NCBI GenBank assembly: GCA_016712985.1
Contig: JADJQA010000080.1
Span: 1 to 54,335 of the forward strand
Direction: 5' to 3'
Length of the DNA stretch: 54,335 nt
From: Sulfuritalea sp.
GTDB lineage: Bacteria; Pseudomonadota; Gammaproteobacteria; Burkholderiales; Rhodocyclaceae
Under the pieces are notes generated by a model that was given only the letters and a program-made list of their open reading frames with translations, had not been told where the DNA came from and ran no database searches. Position 1 is the first letter of the stretch, and each line of letters begins with the position of its first letter. This document shows, in pieces, positions 1 to 8,553 of the stretch. The translations under genes were made by a program, and so were the position numbers.

Positions 1-425
1 CGTCGGGCGTGTAGGCGTCGTCAGCGCGGATCTTGCAGTCGGCAGTGTGGCGATTCACCATCGGATCCCATGTTGCCGGCAGGTGATGCCGAAGAACAGC
101 TTCAGCTTACCCGGAAAGCGCTTGAAGTCAGTGATGGCGGACTGCCAGTCGGGCTGGCTGATCATGCCGACGCCGGAAACCCTGCGCTTCGAGCAGGCGG
201 CCGACCAGCGCCATGCCAAAGCTCGGGTGGTCGATGTAAGCGTCGCCGGTGACGAGGATGATGTCGCATTCGTCCCGGCTGGCGCGTCACATTTCGGCGC
301 GCGACTTTGTCGGCAGGAAAAGGGCGCGGTGCCGAAGCCGCCACGCCCAGTACAGGCAGTAAGCAGTCAGCGGGCGTGAAGGCCTGACTGCTCAAGATGT
401 CGCGGCCGGCAGGAATGGCGGAAAG
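1..425 (-). pseudogene. YgiQ-like radical SAM protein, N-terminal part, frameshifted, runs off the left edge
   Basis: No single frame is open, but reading the minus strand across frames gives a continuous match to the N-terminal region of the YgiQ (UPF0313) radical SAM family. Recognisable blocks are FLPTKSRAEM (about 320-290), DECDIILVTGDAYIDHPSFG (about 275-216), GMALVGRLLEAQGF, then VGMISQPDWQSA (about 165-130), KLKLFFGIT and finally MVNRHTADCKIRADDAYTP up to the edge. Joining them needs frame changes near 380-300, 290, 168, 86 and 72, mostly one extra base each. The family's radical SAM Cx3Cx2C motif would lie beyond the edge. The function of the family is poorly known. Either a decaying gene or a real gene in low-quality sequence; the blocks are well conserved, which favours sequence errors. 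Confidence 0.75.
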
Positions 426-1157
426 GCTCGCTGGAAACGGAACAGGTCAAAGGTTGCTGAGAAAGCGGCACGCCTTTTGCATGCCGGGATTCCGCTTCAC
501 GGCGGTTTATCCACTCGGACAGCTCTTGGCGCGAAGACGGTCGCAACGGCGAGAAGTTCCGTCATTATCGCTTCTCCTGCGTGCAAATGAACGTGGTGGA
601 TGAAAGAAACGCCTTCACCCGCGAGTGGAGGGGCTATTGGTGTCCCCAATGAGAACTGGGCGCTGTCCCCAGCTGGCCAGTTGCGCCGGAAATACCGCGT
701 CATTCGCAATGGCTGCGCACCGGCTCCAGCCATTTCCATTCCCGCGCGATGATGGCGCAGAACAGCCAGTCCCAGTCGCGATCCGAGTGCCGCCAGGCGT
801 TCAACTTCCGCCATCACTGCCGCCGTCTGGCTCGCTGCGTTGCCGCCAGCCGCGGTGCTGATCGCGAAACAGGCTGCACCAGGAGCAGTTCCGCATCCTT
901 CGGCGGATTGTTGCGGTACCCGCTGGCAAGGGCGCCATCCTGATGGTCTTGGCCAGAAGATGGCAGCGATTGCGCAGAAAGGCGAGCGGATTGAGGCGCA
1001 GCGGGTGGACGGCGCGCAGCCAAGGTAGGCGGAGCCCGGGCGCAGTGCGGCCGGCTTTGGCACAGCCGGTCGGCTGCGGCGGCGCGAAGCATGCTTCGCG
1101 AACCCCCGCCTTCGCCCCGCACGGGGCGAGGAGCGTCGAGAGTCATGACACGATTTT
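426..1157. other. No confident gene; minus-strand coding remnants possible
   Basis: About 730 bases between the two broken genes. Several short overlapping open frames exist on both strands, but none gives a protein I recognise. On the minus strand short stretches look protein-like (for example DWDWLFCAIIAREW around 775-735 and HPLRLNPLAFLRN around 1003-965), so another frame-broken gene may lie here. An 18-base perfect palindrome (1083-1100) and a second hairpin (1113-1128) lie close to the end of the HNH gene. Confidence 0.4.
1083..1128. repeat. Two adjacent perfect hairpins near the end of the HNH gene
   Basis: The first is an 18-base perfect palindrome, CGCGAAGCATGCTTCGCG at 1083-1100. 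The second has 7-base arms CGCCCCG (1113-1119) and CGGGGCG (1122-1128) around a CA loop. A run of six T lies at about 1151-1156 on the plus strand. The HNH gene reads toward this site on the minus strand, so the hairpins could end its transcript, although no U-run follows them in that direction. They could also be a small palindromic element. Confidence 0.5.
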
Positions 1158-1734
1158 TTACGTTAAACGCACGCGGCTTTGCGATGGCACGTGGCGGGCG
1201 AGGAAATCCATCTGGTCGGCGAGATGTTGCGGTTGCAGATCAAGTACTCGGCCTTGGTTCGGCACATAGGCGCGTAGACCAGTTCCATGCGCGCCTGTTC
1301 CGGGGTGCGTCCGCTCTTGGTCTGGTTGCAGTGACGACAGGCCGTTACCCACGTTCATCCGAGTGTCGCGCCCGCCCCTGCGAGGTCGGCAGCACATGGT
1401 CGCGCATGAGCCGCCGCGGAGGAAAAACTCGCGCGCAATAGGCGCAGATGTGGCGGTCGCGATGGAAAAGCTCGCGGTTGGACAGCGGCGGGATCGGATG
1501 CAGTGCTTGCCGACAGGGGCCTTGCCGCGGATCGCGATGATGCTGTTGGTGGATTAGTGCGGAACGCTGGCCGGTCGAGCGGTTGGTTCCGCCGTAGAAA
1601 ATGAAATGAGTGTCCCCCGCGTCCCAGGCGACTGGGTCGCGCGCGACGTAAATGCAGGCGTGCTGCCAGTCAACCCAGCGGTGCGGAACACTGAACTAAC
1701 GTCGAGGGTAACGGATCAGCGGATGGCTACTCAT
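1158..1734 (-). pseudogene. HNH endonuclease family protein, frameshifted
   Basis: Minus-strand reading across frames reconstructs a full HNH nuclease of the McrA-like 5-methylcytosine endonuclease superfamily. The N-terminal part contains RWVDWQHACIYVARD, then NSIIAIRGKAPVGKH, then LSNRELFHRDRHICAYC, RRLMRDHVLPTS, GRDTRMNV, VTACRHCNQTKSGRTPEQAR, MELVYAP, YVPN and HLADQMDFLARHVP. Visible catalytic and metal elements are the DHVLP histidine, the N of MNV, and the CAYC and CRHC cysteine pairs. Joins need single-base changes near 1700, 1548, 1500, 1375, 1350, 1268 and 1250. Related proteins are common single genes in betaproteobacteria and are not necessarily part of a restriction system. All motifs survive, so a working gene hidden by sequence errors is as likely as a pseudogene. 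Confidence 0.75.
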
Positions 1735-1849
1735 CTCTAAGAATCCCGTATCGGCAAGAATTTAGCAGAGCGCAATGACTTTGATAGCTTGCAGGCGACG
1801 ACATTGGCGACGCGACGGCTACGCAATGCCATAGTTGCCTCGCTGCTTA

Positions 1850-2535
1850 CGCCCACCTGCTGGTACTCGGGCCCGTCGGCATGCTGCGCTTGCTGACCAA
1901 CGATGCGCCCAGGCTGCTGCAGGCCACTTTGCGCGCCGCCTGCCGGCGGAACCGGCACCACCGGCGCGGCAGCGCGCCGTGCCGCCAGCGCCGACTTTTC
2001 GCGCAGCCCCGGTCCCAGTCGGCAGCGCCGGAAATGCCAGGACAGACCACAACTTCGCTAATCGAGAAATCGTGGTCTGTCCCTATTTCCAAAACTGCCC
2101 TGGCTCCGTCCGAGACCGTGGCGGCTCCGTCCGGGTCGGAGTCCGCTGTGGTCGTTGCTGAAGCGATCGCAGCGCCCACGGGCGTGGCGGGATCGGTCGC
2201 GGCTCTACGGGGACGGACGCCAACGCGTCCGGTGAGGCGGTCGACGGTCTGCGCGGCTATCGCCTGGCGGTTGCGACCCAGGCCCGACGCTTCAAGCGCG
2301 CTACCGCGCGCAGGCGATGGCGTCAGGCTGGGCGGGAAGCGCCGACGCATCCGCGTCGAAGTGGGCAGCGATGGCCGGCCGCACGCCGCCACGCTGGCGC
2401 GTTCCAGCGGCTACGAAGTGCTCGATCGGGCGGCGCTGACGATGATCGATGCCGGAGCCCTGCGCGCACGACGGCTAGAGCCTGCGCGGCGAGGCGTTTG
2501 CCGTGGTCTGCTCGGTGGTGTTCAATCTGGATGAC
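1850..2535 (+). pseudogene. TonB-like energy transducer, frameshifted
   Basis: The C-terminal part is a TonB C-terminal domain: RVEVGSDGRPHAATLARSSG followed by YEVLDRAALTMIDAGA (about 2345-2460), then in another frame SLRGEAFAVVCSVVFNLDD (about 2478-2535). The conserved tryptophan block before it (RYRAQAMASGWAG, about 2297-2335) lies in a third frame. Upstream is an Ala/Pro-rich segment as in the TonB periplasmic linker. The membrane anchor cannot be placed with confidence, so the start is approximate. Frame changes are needed near 2336 and 2465 and probably upstream. A palindromic repeat (2040-2082) lies inside the linker region and may have inserted there. TonB would pass proton-motive force to outer membrane receptors. 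Confidence 0.6.
2040..2082. repeat. Palindromic element with GGACAGACCAC ends
   Basis: Arms GGACAGACCAC (2040-2050) and GTGGTCTGTCC (2072-2082) are perfect inverses. Partly paired inner arms and a short GCTAATCGA centre complete a long hairpin. It resembles short palindromic repeats that I recall in betaproteobacterial spacers, often linked to RAYT transposases, although no RAYT gene is present here. It lies inside the reconstructed TonB-like gene. Confidence 0.6.
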
Positions 2536-2543
2536 GATATTCA

Positions 2544-3104
2544 TCACAGCCGCGGCTTTGGCGGTGCGGTCAGGTCTTCGGTACGAAAACGATACTGTCC
2601 GGCGCGGCGATCGGCGAAGTAGTGTTTCAGGGTGATGCCCACGGTGCGAAAGGCGATCTCGTCCCAGGGAATCTCGTCTTCGCGGAACAGCCGCAGTTCG
2701 AGGGTTTCCGCGCCGGGGGCGAAATCGAGGTCGAGCAGTCGCGAGCGGTAGAAAACATGCACCTGATGAATGTGCGACACGCTGATCAACGTGTACATTT
2801 CGCCCAGTTCTATCCGGGCGCAGGCTTCTTCGAGGGTTTCACGCAAGGCGGCGTCAGCGACGGTTTCGCCGTTCTCCATGAAGCCGGCGGGCAGTGTCCA
2901 CTTGCCATGGCGCGGCTCGATGGCCCGCCTGCAGAGCAGGATGCGATCCTCCCACTCGGGCAGGGCGCCGACGACCAGTCGCGGATTGCGGTAATGAATC
3001 GCCCCGCAGGCATCGCAAACATGGCGCGCCAGGGAGTCACCCGCCGGGACCTTCAGCGTGACGGGCGCCGCGCAGACGCTACAGTAGTTCATCGCCGGAT
3101 CCAT
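2544..3104 (-). CDS. Nudix hydrolase with N-terminal zinc ribbon
   Basis: A 186-residue soluble protein that should hydrolyse a nucleoside-diphosphate-linked substrate such as ADP-ribose or NADH; the exact substrate cannot be read from sequence. Residues 8-35 form a zinc ribbon with two CxxC pairs (CSVC and CDAC). The Nudix box is at about residues 73-95 (GFMENGETVADAAL then RETLEEAC): the G, E and REtlEE residues are present, but the box glycine that normally follows EEA is a cysteine here. A Met at codon 5 is an alternative start. It is divergent from flhDC, separated by about 300 bases, and its stop lies just past the end of the TonB-like remnant. There is no obvious link to motility. Confidence 0.85.
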   Translation of the reverse strand: MDPAMNYCSVCAAPVTLKVPAGDSLARHVCDACGAIHYRNPRLVVGALPEWEDRILLCRRAIEPRHGKWTLPAGFMENGETVADAALRETLEEACARIELGEMYTLISVSHIHQVHVFYRSRLLDLDFAPGAETLELRLFREDEIPWDEIAFRTVGITLKHYFADRRAGQYRFRTEDLTAPPKPRL

Positions 3105-3257
3105 GCAGCAATTCTAGCGTGTCAATTTCCCCGGACTGAAGGCACAAATCCCTTTCCGAAGCATTTGTCAGGTCGGCTGGCGACCCCTGCGGCCCGGAAA
3201 AGGCGCATGGCGGCACTATGCGGATAGCAAAGTATCAAGAAAACATGCAGTTATATT

Positions 3258-3306
3258 AGCTTTGTAAGGTTTTTTCTTACAAAGCTGAGCTATCTAATTC
3301 TTACAA
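3258..3306. promoter_or_regulatory. Inverted and direct CTTACAA repeats in the flhDC upstream region
   Basis: The 308-base gap between the Nudix gene and flhD is markedly more AT-rich than its surroundings. It holds a perfect 11-base inverted repeat, AGCTTTGTAAG (3258-3268) and CTTACAAAGCT (3276-3286), with a GTTTTTT loop. TTCTTACAA recurs as a direct repeat at about 3274 and 3298. Three copies of one heptamer in an AT-rich region upstream of a master regulator suggest an operator or a transcript-level structure. A terminator is also possible, but the T-run is in the loop rather than after the stem. The regulator is unknown. Confidence 0.5.
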
Positions 3307-3412
3307 CAGAATGGTTTTTCCATTGATTTCTTTCTTGTCAATGGCTGTGTGATCATGCATCTGCCGCGATTCGCGCTCCATCCAGGTCGAACCGGCGCTC
3401 ACAAAGGAGTGC

Positions 3413-3734
3413 ATGATGAATTCGACCGACACCTACAACGACATAAAGGAAGTCAATCTCTCCTATCTGATGCTGGCGCAGAACATGGTTCGCTCGGATC
3501 GCGAAGGGGCCATTTTTCGTCTGGGCATCAGTGAAGAGATTGCCGACGTGCTTGCGCGTCTCACGCCGGGCCAGGTTCTGAAGATGGCCAGCTCGGACAT
3601 GCTGTTGTGCAACTTCCGCTTTGAAGACACGCTGTTGCTTGATCTTCTTGCCAATCACGAACGCGATCGCGGCGTGGGCCACCTGCACGCGGCGATTCTG
3701 GCTGCCGGCAGGCCGGTTTGCGACCATGGCCTGA
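3413..3734 (+). CDS. flhD: FlhD, flagellar master regulator subunit (probable frameshift at the end)
   Basis: FlhD joins FlhC in the FlhD4C2 activator that turns on flagellar operons with sigma-70. The start at 3413 (or 3416) follows AGGAG at 3406-3409. Family signatures are NLSYLMLAQNM, AIFRLGISEEIADVL and LTPGQVLKMASSDMLLCNFR. As written, the frame runs on to 3802 and overlaps flhC with a tail unlike FlhD. Removing one T from the TTT run at 3717-3719 gives an end RPVATMA at 3734 and a usual length of about 106 residues. That leaves room for a proper flhC ribosome site (GAGGAG at about 3763-3768), so a single-base insertion is likely. Confidence 0.9.
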
Positions 3735-3777
3735 GAAGGCTGTCATTCAATCCAGCGTCACGCCGAGGAGGCTCACC

Positions 3778-4333
3778 ATGCGCAACAAATCCGTCATCAT
3801 AGAAGCGAAGGACATCGGCCTGGCGATCGAGTTGATCGAACTCGGCGCCCGCCTGCAACTGCTCGAAGCGGAGACCAATCTCCTCGCGCGAGCGACTGCT
3901 CAAGTTGTACAAGGAAGTCCGCCACGAGTCGCCGCCGAAGGGCATGCTGCCGTTTTCGACCGACTGGTTCATGACCTGGCAGCCGAACATCCACGCCTCG
4001 CTGTTCATGGCTTATTTTCGCTTTCTCAAGTCGAATACGCAGCTTCGGGGCCTGGAACTGATCATCAAATCCTATCGGATGTATCTTGACCAGATCAAGC
4101 GCGGCGGCATGGATACCGTGCTGTCGCTGACGCGGGCCTGGACCATGGTGCGCTTCTTCGATGCCAGCATGCTGCAAATGGCCACCTGTCGCGAATGCGG
4201 CGGGGAATTCGTGGCCCATGCCTACGATCCCACGCGCGGCTATGTCTGCGGTTTGTGCCACATGCCCGCACGCGCCGGCAAGACGCGGCGCGCGGCCGAA
4301 GCTGCGGCGAGCGCCGCAATCGCCACCGCCTGA
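3778..4333 (+). CDS. flhC: FlhC, flagellar master regulator subunit (one frameshift)
   Basis: This is the zinc-binding DNA-contact partner of FlhD. Codons from 3778 read MRNKSVIIEAKDIGLAIELI, typical of beta FlhC. The frame then breaks at about 3882. Dropping one C in CTCCTC restores NLSRERLLKLYKEVRHESPP, followed by MLPFSTDWFMTWQPNIHASL and LSLTRAWTMVRFF. The zinc cysteines are two CxxC pairs near the C-terminus (CREC and CGLC). The stop is at 4331-4333. It is placed 43 bases after the corrected flhD end and so forms one operon with it. Without the correction FlhC would lose most of its DNA-binding region, which would make the whole island silent; sequence error is more plausible. Confidence 0.9.
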
Positions 4334-4675
4334 GCAGGCAGCGCCAGTCACTTGGCATCCCGCGGGTTGCTCCGGCAAGCCGGAAGGAGCGTGTCTGGCT
4401 TGCGGCTTCTCCGAGACGGCTTGCGCCGGCGATTCGCCGGCACGTCGGGGGTAGTTCGCCGAGACGGAAGTCATCTCGTGGTTTGGAGTGTTCTACGCCT
4501 GATCCCGTTTGCCGCGAGCCGGCGGTTTGCCGTTATGATTGCGCCTCATGCTGGGCTGTCGCTGGCATATGACCAGTCTCGCCGAAATGTCGAGTCACGT
4601 GCCGGCTGGCGTCGGCTTGATCGGCGTCAAGCGTAGCGGGCGCAACCATAAGAACAGTTCAGGGTAGAGTCAAAG
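4334..4675. repeat. flhC-motA spacer with two GC hairpins and a weak promoter candidate
   Basis: A 342-base spacer without a recognisable gene. A hairpin TCCGGC-AA-GCCGGA lies at 4371-4384, and a perfect 8-base one, GCCGGCGA-T-TCGCCGGC, at 4425-4441. They resemble the REP hairpins seen at 37789 and 51146 and may end the flhDC transcript. Near motA, TCAA at 4627-4630 and CCATAA at 4646-4651 give only a poor sigma-28 match, so I do not call a promoter. Confidence 0.45.
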
Positions 4676-5533
4676 ATGTTGCTGATCGTCGGGTACGTGA
4701 TCATTCTGGTGGCCTCGCTCGGCACCTACGCAGTGCACGGCAGTCTGGCTGCCCTGTGGGTGCCGATGGAGTACCTGGCGATCCTGGGGCTTACCATTGG
4801 GGGCTTCATCGCCGCCAACGGCAGCAAGGCCGTCAAGGCCACCCTCAAGGCCCTGCCGGGAGTGCTGAAGGGCTCGCATCTCAATAGAGCGCTCTACATG
4901 GATCTGCTGGCCATGCTCTACGAAATCCTCTCCAAGGTGCGCAAGGAGGGCCTGATGTCGGTCGAGGGCGACATCGAGAATCCCGAGGGCAGCGCGATCT
5001 TCGGCAAGTTCCCCGACATCCAGAAGGATCATCATGTCATGGAGTTCATCTGCGACTACTTGCGCATGATGGTTGGCGGCAATCTGAATGCCTTCGAGAT
5101 CGAAAACCTGATGGACATCGAGATCGAGACCCATCACCAGGAGGCTCACGTGCCGGCGCACGTGATGTCCAAGGTGGCCGATGCGGTCCCGGCGTTTGGC
5201 ATTGTCGTCGCCGTGATGGGCGTGGTAAACGTCATGGGCTCGGTCGGTGCGCCACCGGCGGTGCTGGGCAAGATGATCGGCGGCGCGCTCGTCGGCACCT
5301 TCCTCGGAATTCTGGTTTCCTATGGTTTTGTCGCGCCGATTGCCGGCCAGTTGGAGCAGAAGTGCGAAGAGGAAGGAAAAATCTTCCAGGTCATCAAGTC
5401 TGTCCTGCTGGCGAGCATGAACGGCTATGCGCCGCAGGTGGCGGTGGAGTTCGGGCGCAAGGTGCTCTATTCGGGCGACCGGCCATCCTTCCTCGAACTG
5501 GAAGAAGACCTCAAGGCACGCAAGGGCAAGTGA
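4676..5533 (+). CDS. motA: MotA, stator proton-channel subunit
   Basis: A 285-residue inner-membrane protein that forms the stator with MotB and couples proton flow to rotation of FliG. Two N-terminal membrane helices (about residues 1-22 and 30-50) are followed by a cytoplasmic loop with the charged segment that contacts FliG. Two more helices lie at about 165-190 (AVPAFGIVVAVMGVVNVMG) and 200-222. The conserved proline of AVPAFGI in helix 3 is present. The length matches the family. motB follows after 29 bases. This is the enteric-like stator; a second, MotC/MotD-like pair lies at 20414-21956. Confidence 0.96.
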   Translation: MLLIVGYVIILVASLGTYAVHGSLAALWVPMEYLAILGLTIGGFIAANGSKAVKATLKALPGVLKGSHLNRALYMDLLAMLYEILSKVRKEGLMSVEGDIENPEGSAIFGKFPDIQKDHHVMEFICDYLRMMVGGNLNAFEIENLMDIEIETHHQEAHVPAHVMSKVADAVPAFGIVVAVMGVVNVMGSVGAPPAVLGKMIGGALVGTFLGILVSYGFVAPIAGQLEQKCEEEGKIFQVIKSVLLASMNGYAPQVAVEFGRKVLYSGDRPSFLELEEDLKARKGK

Positions 5534-5562
5534 GGCTGTTCCCTTGAGGCGAGCGCGCGACG

Positions 5563-6471
5563 ATGAGTGACGACACCCAGCAACCAATCGTCGTCAAGAA
5601 AATCAAGAAGGGCGGCGGCGCTGCCCACGGCGGCGCCTGGAAGATCGCCTACGCCGATTTCGTCACGGCGATGATGGCCTTCTTCCTGCTGATGTGGCTG
5701 CTGGGTTCGACTTCTCAGGGCGATCTGAACGGCATCGCGGAGTTTTTTCAGAACCCGCTGAAGGTTTCGCTGGGCGGCGGTTCCGGTTCGGGCGATTCTT
5801 CTTCCGTCATCGCGGGTGGCGGCAAGGACCTCACGGCGACTTACGGCCAGGTCAAGAAGGGCGATATCGAGGCCGAGAAGAAGACCATCAATCTGCAACG
5901 GTTGAAGGCGGATTTCGAGCGTGCTGAACAGACCAAGCTGGAGGGCCTGAAAGGCGAACTGGAATCCTTGATCAATGCCAGTCCCGCCCTCAGCCAGTTC
6001 AAGAACCAAATGCTGCTCGACCTCACCACCGAGGGATTGAGGATTCAGATCGTGGACGAAAAGAACCGGCCGATGTTCGATTCGGCGAGTTCGGACGTCA
6101 AGCCATATACACGTGTCATTCTGCGGGAGATCGGTCTGTCGCTGAACAAGGTCGAGAACCGGATCAGCCTTTCCGGTCACACCGACGCCCAGCCCTTTGC
6201 CGGCGGCGACCGCGGCTTCGGCAACTGGGAGCTGTCGACCAACCGCGCCAACGCTTCGCGTCGAGAGATGGTGGCGGGCGGCATGGATGACGCCAAGATC
6301 ATGCGCGTCGTCGGGCTGGCCTCGACCGTGCTCTACGACAAGCAACAGCCAACCAGTCCGAACAACCGGCGCATCAGCATCATTGTGATGAACAAGCGCA
6401 CCGAAGAGGCGATTCTCGCCGACGGCCGGCAAATCGATGTGGAGAACGCACGGGATCTCGATGCGAAATGA
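5563..6471 (+). CDS. motB: MotB, stator peptidoglycan anchor
   Basis: A 302-residue protein with a short cytoplasmic N-terminus, one membrane helix (about residues 27-48) and a periplasmic OmpA-like peptidoglycan-binding domain (about 160-285, with LSGHTDAQPF and NRRISIIVMNK). Asp32 in YADFVTAMM is the proton-binding residue of the family. The plug region after the helix is glycine- and serine-rich. It is intact and sits 29 bases after motA, so it is almost certainly co-transcribed. Confidence 0.96.
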   Translation: MSDDTQQPIVVKKIKKGGGAAHGGAWKIAYADFVTAMMAFFLLMWLLGSTSQGDLNGIAEFFQNPLKVSLGGGSGSGDSSSVIAGGGKDLTATYGQVKKGDIEAEKKTINLQRLKADFERAEQTKLEGLKGELESLINASPALSQFKNQMLLDLTTEGLRIQIVDEKNRPMFDSASSDVKPYTRVILREIGLSLNKVENRISLSGHTDAQPFAGGDRGFGNWELSTNRANASRREMVAGGMDDAKIMRVVGLASTVLYDKQQPTSPNNRRISIIVMNKRTEEAILADGRQIDVENARDLDAK

Positions 6472-6720
6472 TGGCGGCGTGTCCCTGTCGCGCCCGCCCG
6501 CTCGCGCTTGGCCGCGGCCGGTTCAACCCCATGGTGGTAGCGGACTCATGCTTTCAGCTTTCAGTTCGGCCCCGATGTTGCTACAGTAGAGCAGCAAGGC
6601 AAGGGTGGTTTGACAGGCAGGACGCTGCGGCCGGGGTTCCGGGCGAAGTCAAGACTTGGAGTCTGCCAACCCTGACCAGATATGTACAAGAACATGCAAG
6701 ACCGAGGAGGAGAGAGAAAA

Positions 6721-8421
6721 TGGCTGGATCAGGATTTCGCGTGCCGTGGGTTGCCATTGGCGTGGGATTGATCGTCGCGGGTGGCGGAGCGGGCGTCGTC
6801 ATCCATGCCGGTGGCGCTCTTGGAGCGGATGTCATCGTGTTGTTGCTGGGCCTCGGCGTGGTGGTTGCCCTGGTACCGTCGATATACTTCAAGGCCACCG
6901 TTGCCGGGCCGATAAACCATATGCGGGAAGTGCTCCACACGACCCGTAATGATGGCGACCTGGCGCGCCGGGCGCTGGTTTCACAGGCTTCCAGCGTGGC
7001 TCCCGCTGCGGATGCCTACAACGAATTGATGGCGAGTCTTCAGGGCATCATGACGCGGGTTCTGTTCAATTCGAACCAGTTGGCGCAGGCGGCCGAGAAA
7101 CTGATCGGCGAGGCGCGCGAGACGGCGTCAAGCTCGGAGCAGCAGCATGCCGCGGCGGGAATCCGCTGCGTCGGCCGTCGCCGCAATGACGAAGGACATC
7201 GACAGCGAGGCCGACCATGCCGAGGAGACAGCGCGCATGGCGCTTGCCGCGCGCGAGCAATCCTCGCGCGGCGCCACGATCGTCAGTGACGCGGCCGCTG
7301 AAATCGAACGCATAGCAGCGTCCGTCGCACAGTCGGCAACGGTCGTCACGGCGCTGGGCGAGCGCTCGGCGCAGATATCAGGCATTGTCAAGGTGATCCA
7401 CGATATCGCGGACCAGACCAACCTGCTGGCGCTCAACGCCGCCATCGAGGCGGCGCGGGCTGGCGAGCAGGGACGGGGATTTGCGGTGGTTGCCGATGAA
7501 GTGCGCAAGCTCGCCGAGCGCACGACGGCCGCCACCCGTGAAATCAGTTCGGTGATTTCGGCAATCCAGACCGAAACCGGCAGCGCCATCGCCACCATCA
7601 AGGCCGGATCCCTTCAGGCGGCCAATGGTGCTCAACTCGCGAATCAGGCGGCCGAGGCGCTCAGGCAGATCAAGGAGGGCGCGCAGGAGATGCAGGACAA
7701 GGTCTCGGACATCGCCCGCAGCATGCACGAGGAAAGCCGGAATACCAAGGGGATCGCGGACCATGTGCGCAGCATCATGGATCTGGCCGACCGCAACGCC
7801 GAGTGTTCGAAAACAACGCTGGCGGAGGCGCATCAGCTCGAGTATCTGGCGATGAACCTGCAGGAAGTCGGCAGCATCTTCAAGCTCGGCGCGGCCGGCG
7901 AACAGGCACTGAAGCTGCACGAGCGCATGCCGGGCCTGGTTCAGGGTATTGCGCAGGCAATGTCAAAGGCCTTGTCAGACGCTGTTGACCAAGGTCAGAT
8001 CAAGCTCGACGATCTGTTCGACAAGGACTACGTGCCGATTCCGAATACCAATCCGCAAAAGTTCCATACCAAGTTCGACGGCTTTTGCGACAGGATCCTG
8101 CCGGCAATCCAGGAGCCCGTGCTGGATCGCAACAAGGAAGTGGCCTACACGATCGCTTGCGACCGGCGCGGCTATGTGCCGACGCACAATAACCGCTTCT
8201 GCCAGCCCCTCACCGGCGACGAGAAGAAAGACATCGCGGGCAACCGCACCAAGCGCATTTTTGGCGATCCCGTCGGCAAGCGCTGCGGCGATCACGAACT
8301 CCCGTTCCTGCTGCAAACCTACCGGCGGGACACCGGTGAAATCATGCATGACATCTCCGCGCCGGTTTATGTCAAGGGCCGTCATTGGGGTGGAGTCCGC
8401 ATCGGCTATCGCACCGAGTGA
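6721..8421 (+). CDS. Methyl-accepting chemotaxis protein with C-terminal sensor-like domain (one frameshift)
   Basis: The start at 6721 follows a strong GAGGAGGAG site. Two membrane helices (about residues 7-29 and 36-58) are joined by only a few residues, so there is no periplasmic ligand domain. HAMP-like and adaptation helices follow, then the signalling tip DQTNLLALNAAIEAARAGEQ with GRGFAVVADEVRKLAERT. The last 120 residues (from about FDGFCDRILPAIQEPVLD to GGVRIGYR) look like a PAS/Cache-type fold and contain conserved CGDHELPF and HNNRFCQPL segments. The frame breaks at about 7158 in a GGG run; removing one G joins HAAA to ESASAVAAMTKDI. The sequence predicts an internal stimulus sensor. 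It lies between motB and cheV. Confidence 0.88.
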
Positions 8422-8553
8422 TGCGCTGCTGTCGGGCGGAGATGATGCGGCTTTCGAAGTCAGGCGCGCGCGGCAAAGTGGTGAAACTGGCGTAAGATCA
8501 TCTGTCGCGCGATGGCCTCGCCTGTGTCGCTGCCAGCGCTGAAAGGCTCGCAA

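Noticed and set aside
3735..3802. FlhD C-terminal extension overlapping flhC
   Set aside because: The residues are unlike FlhD, and removing one T in a TTT run gives a normal end and leaves a proper flhC ribosome site.
4627..4651. Sigma-28 promoter before motA
   Set aside because: TCAA is fine, but CCATAA does not align with GCCGATAA at the right distance.
4670..5587. Minus-strand open frame of 305 codons opposite motA
   Set aside because: His/Asp/Arg-rich composition typical of the antisense of a GC-rich gene; motA on the plus strand is certain.
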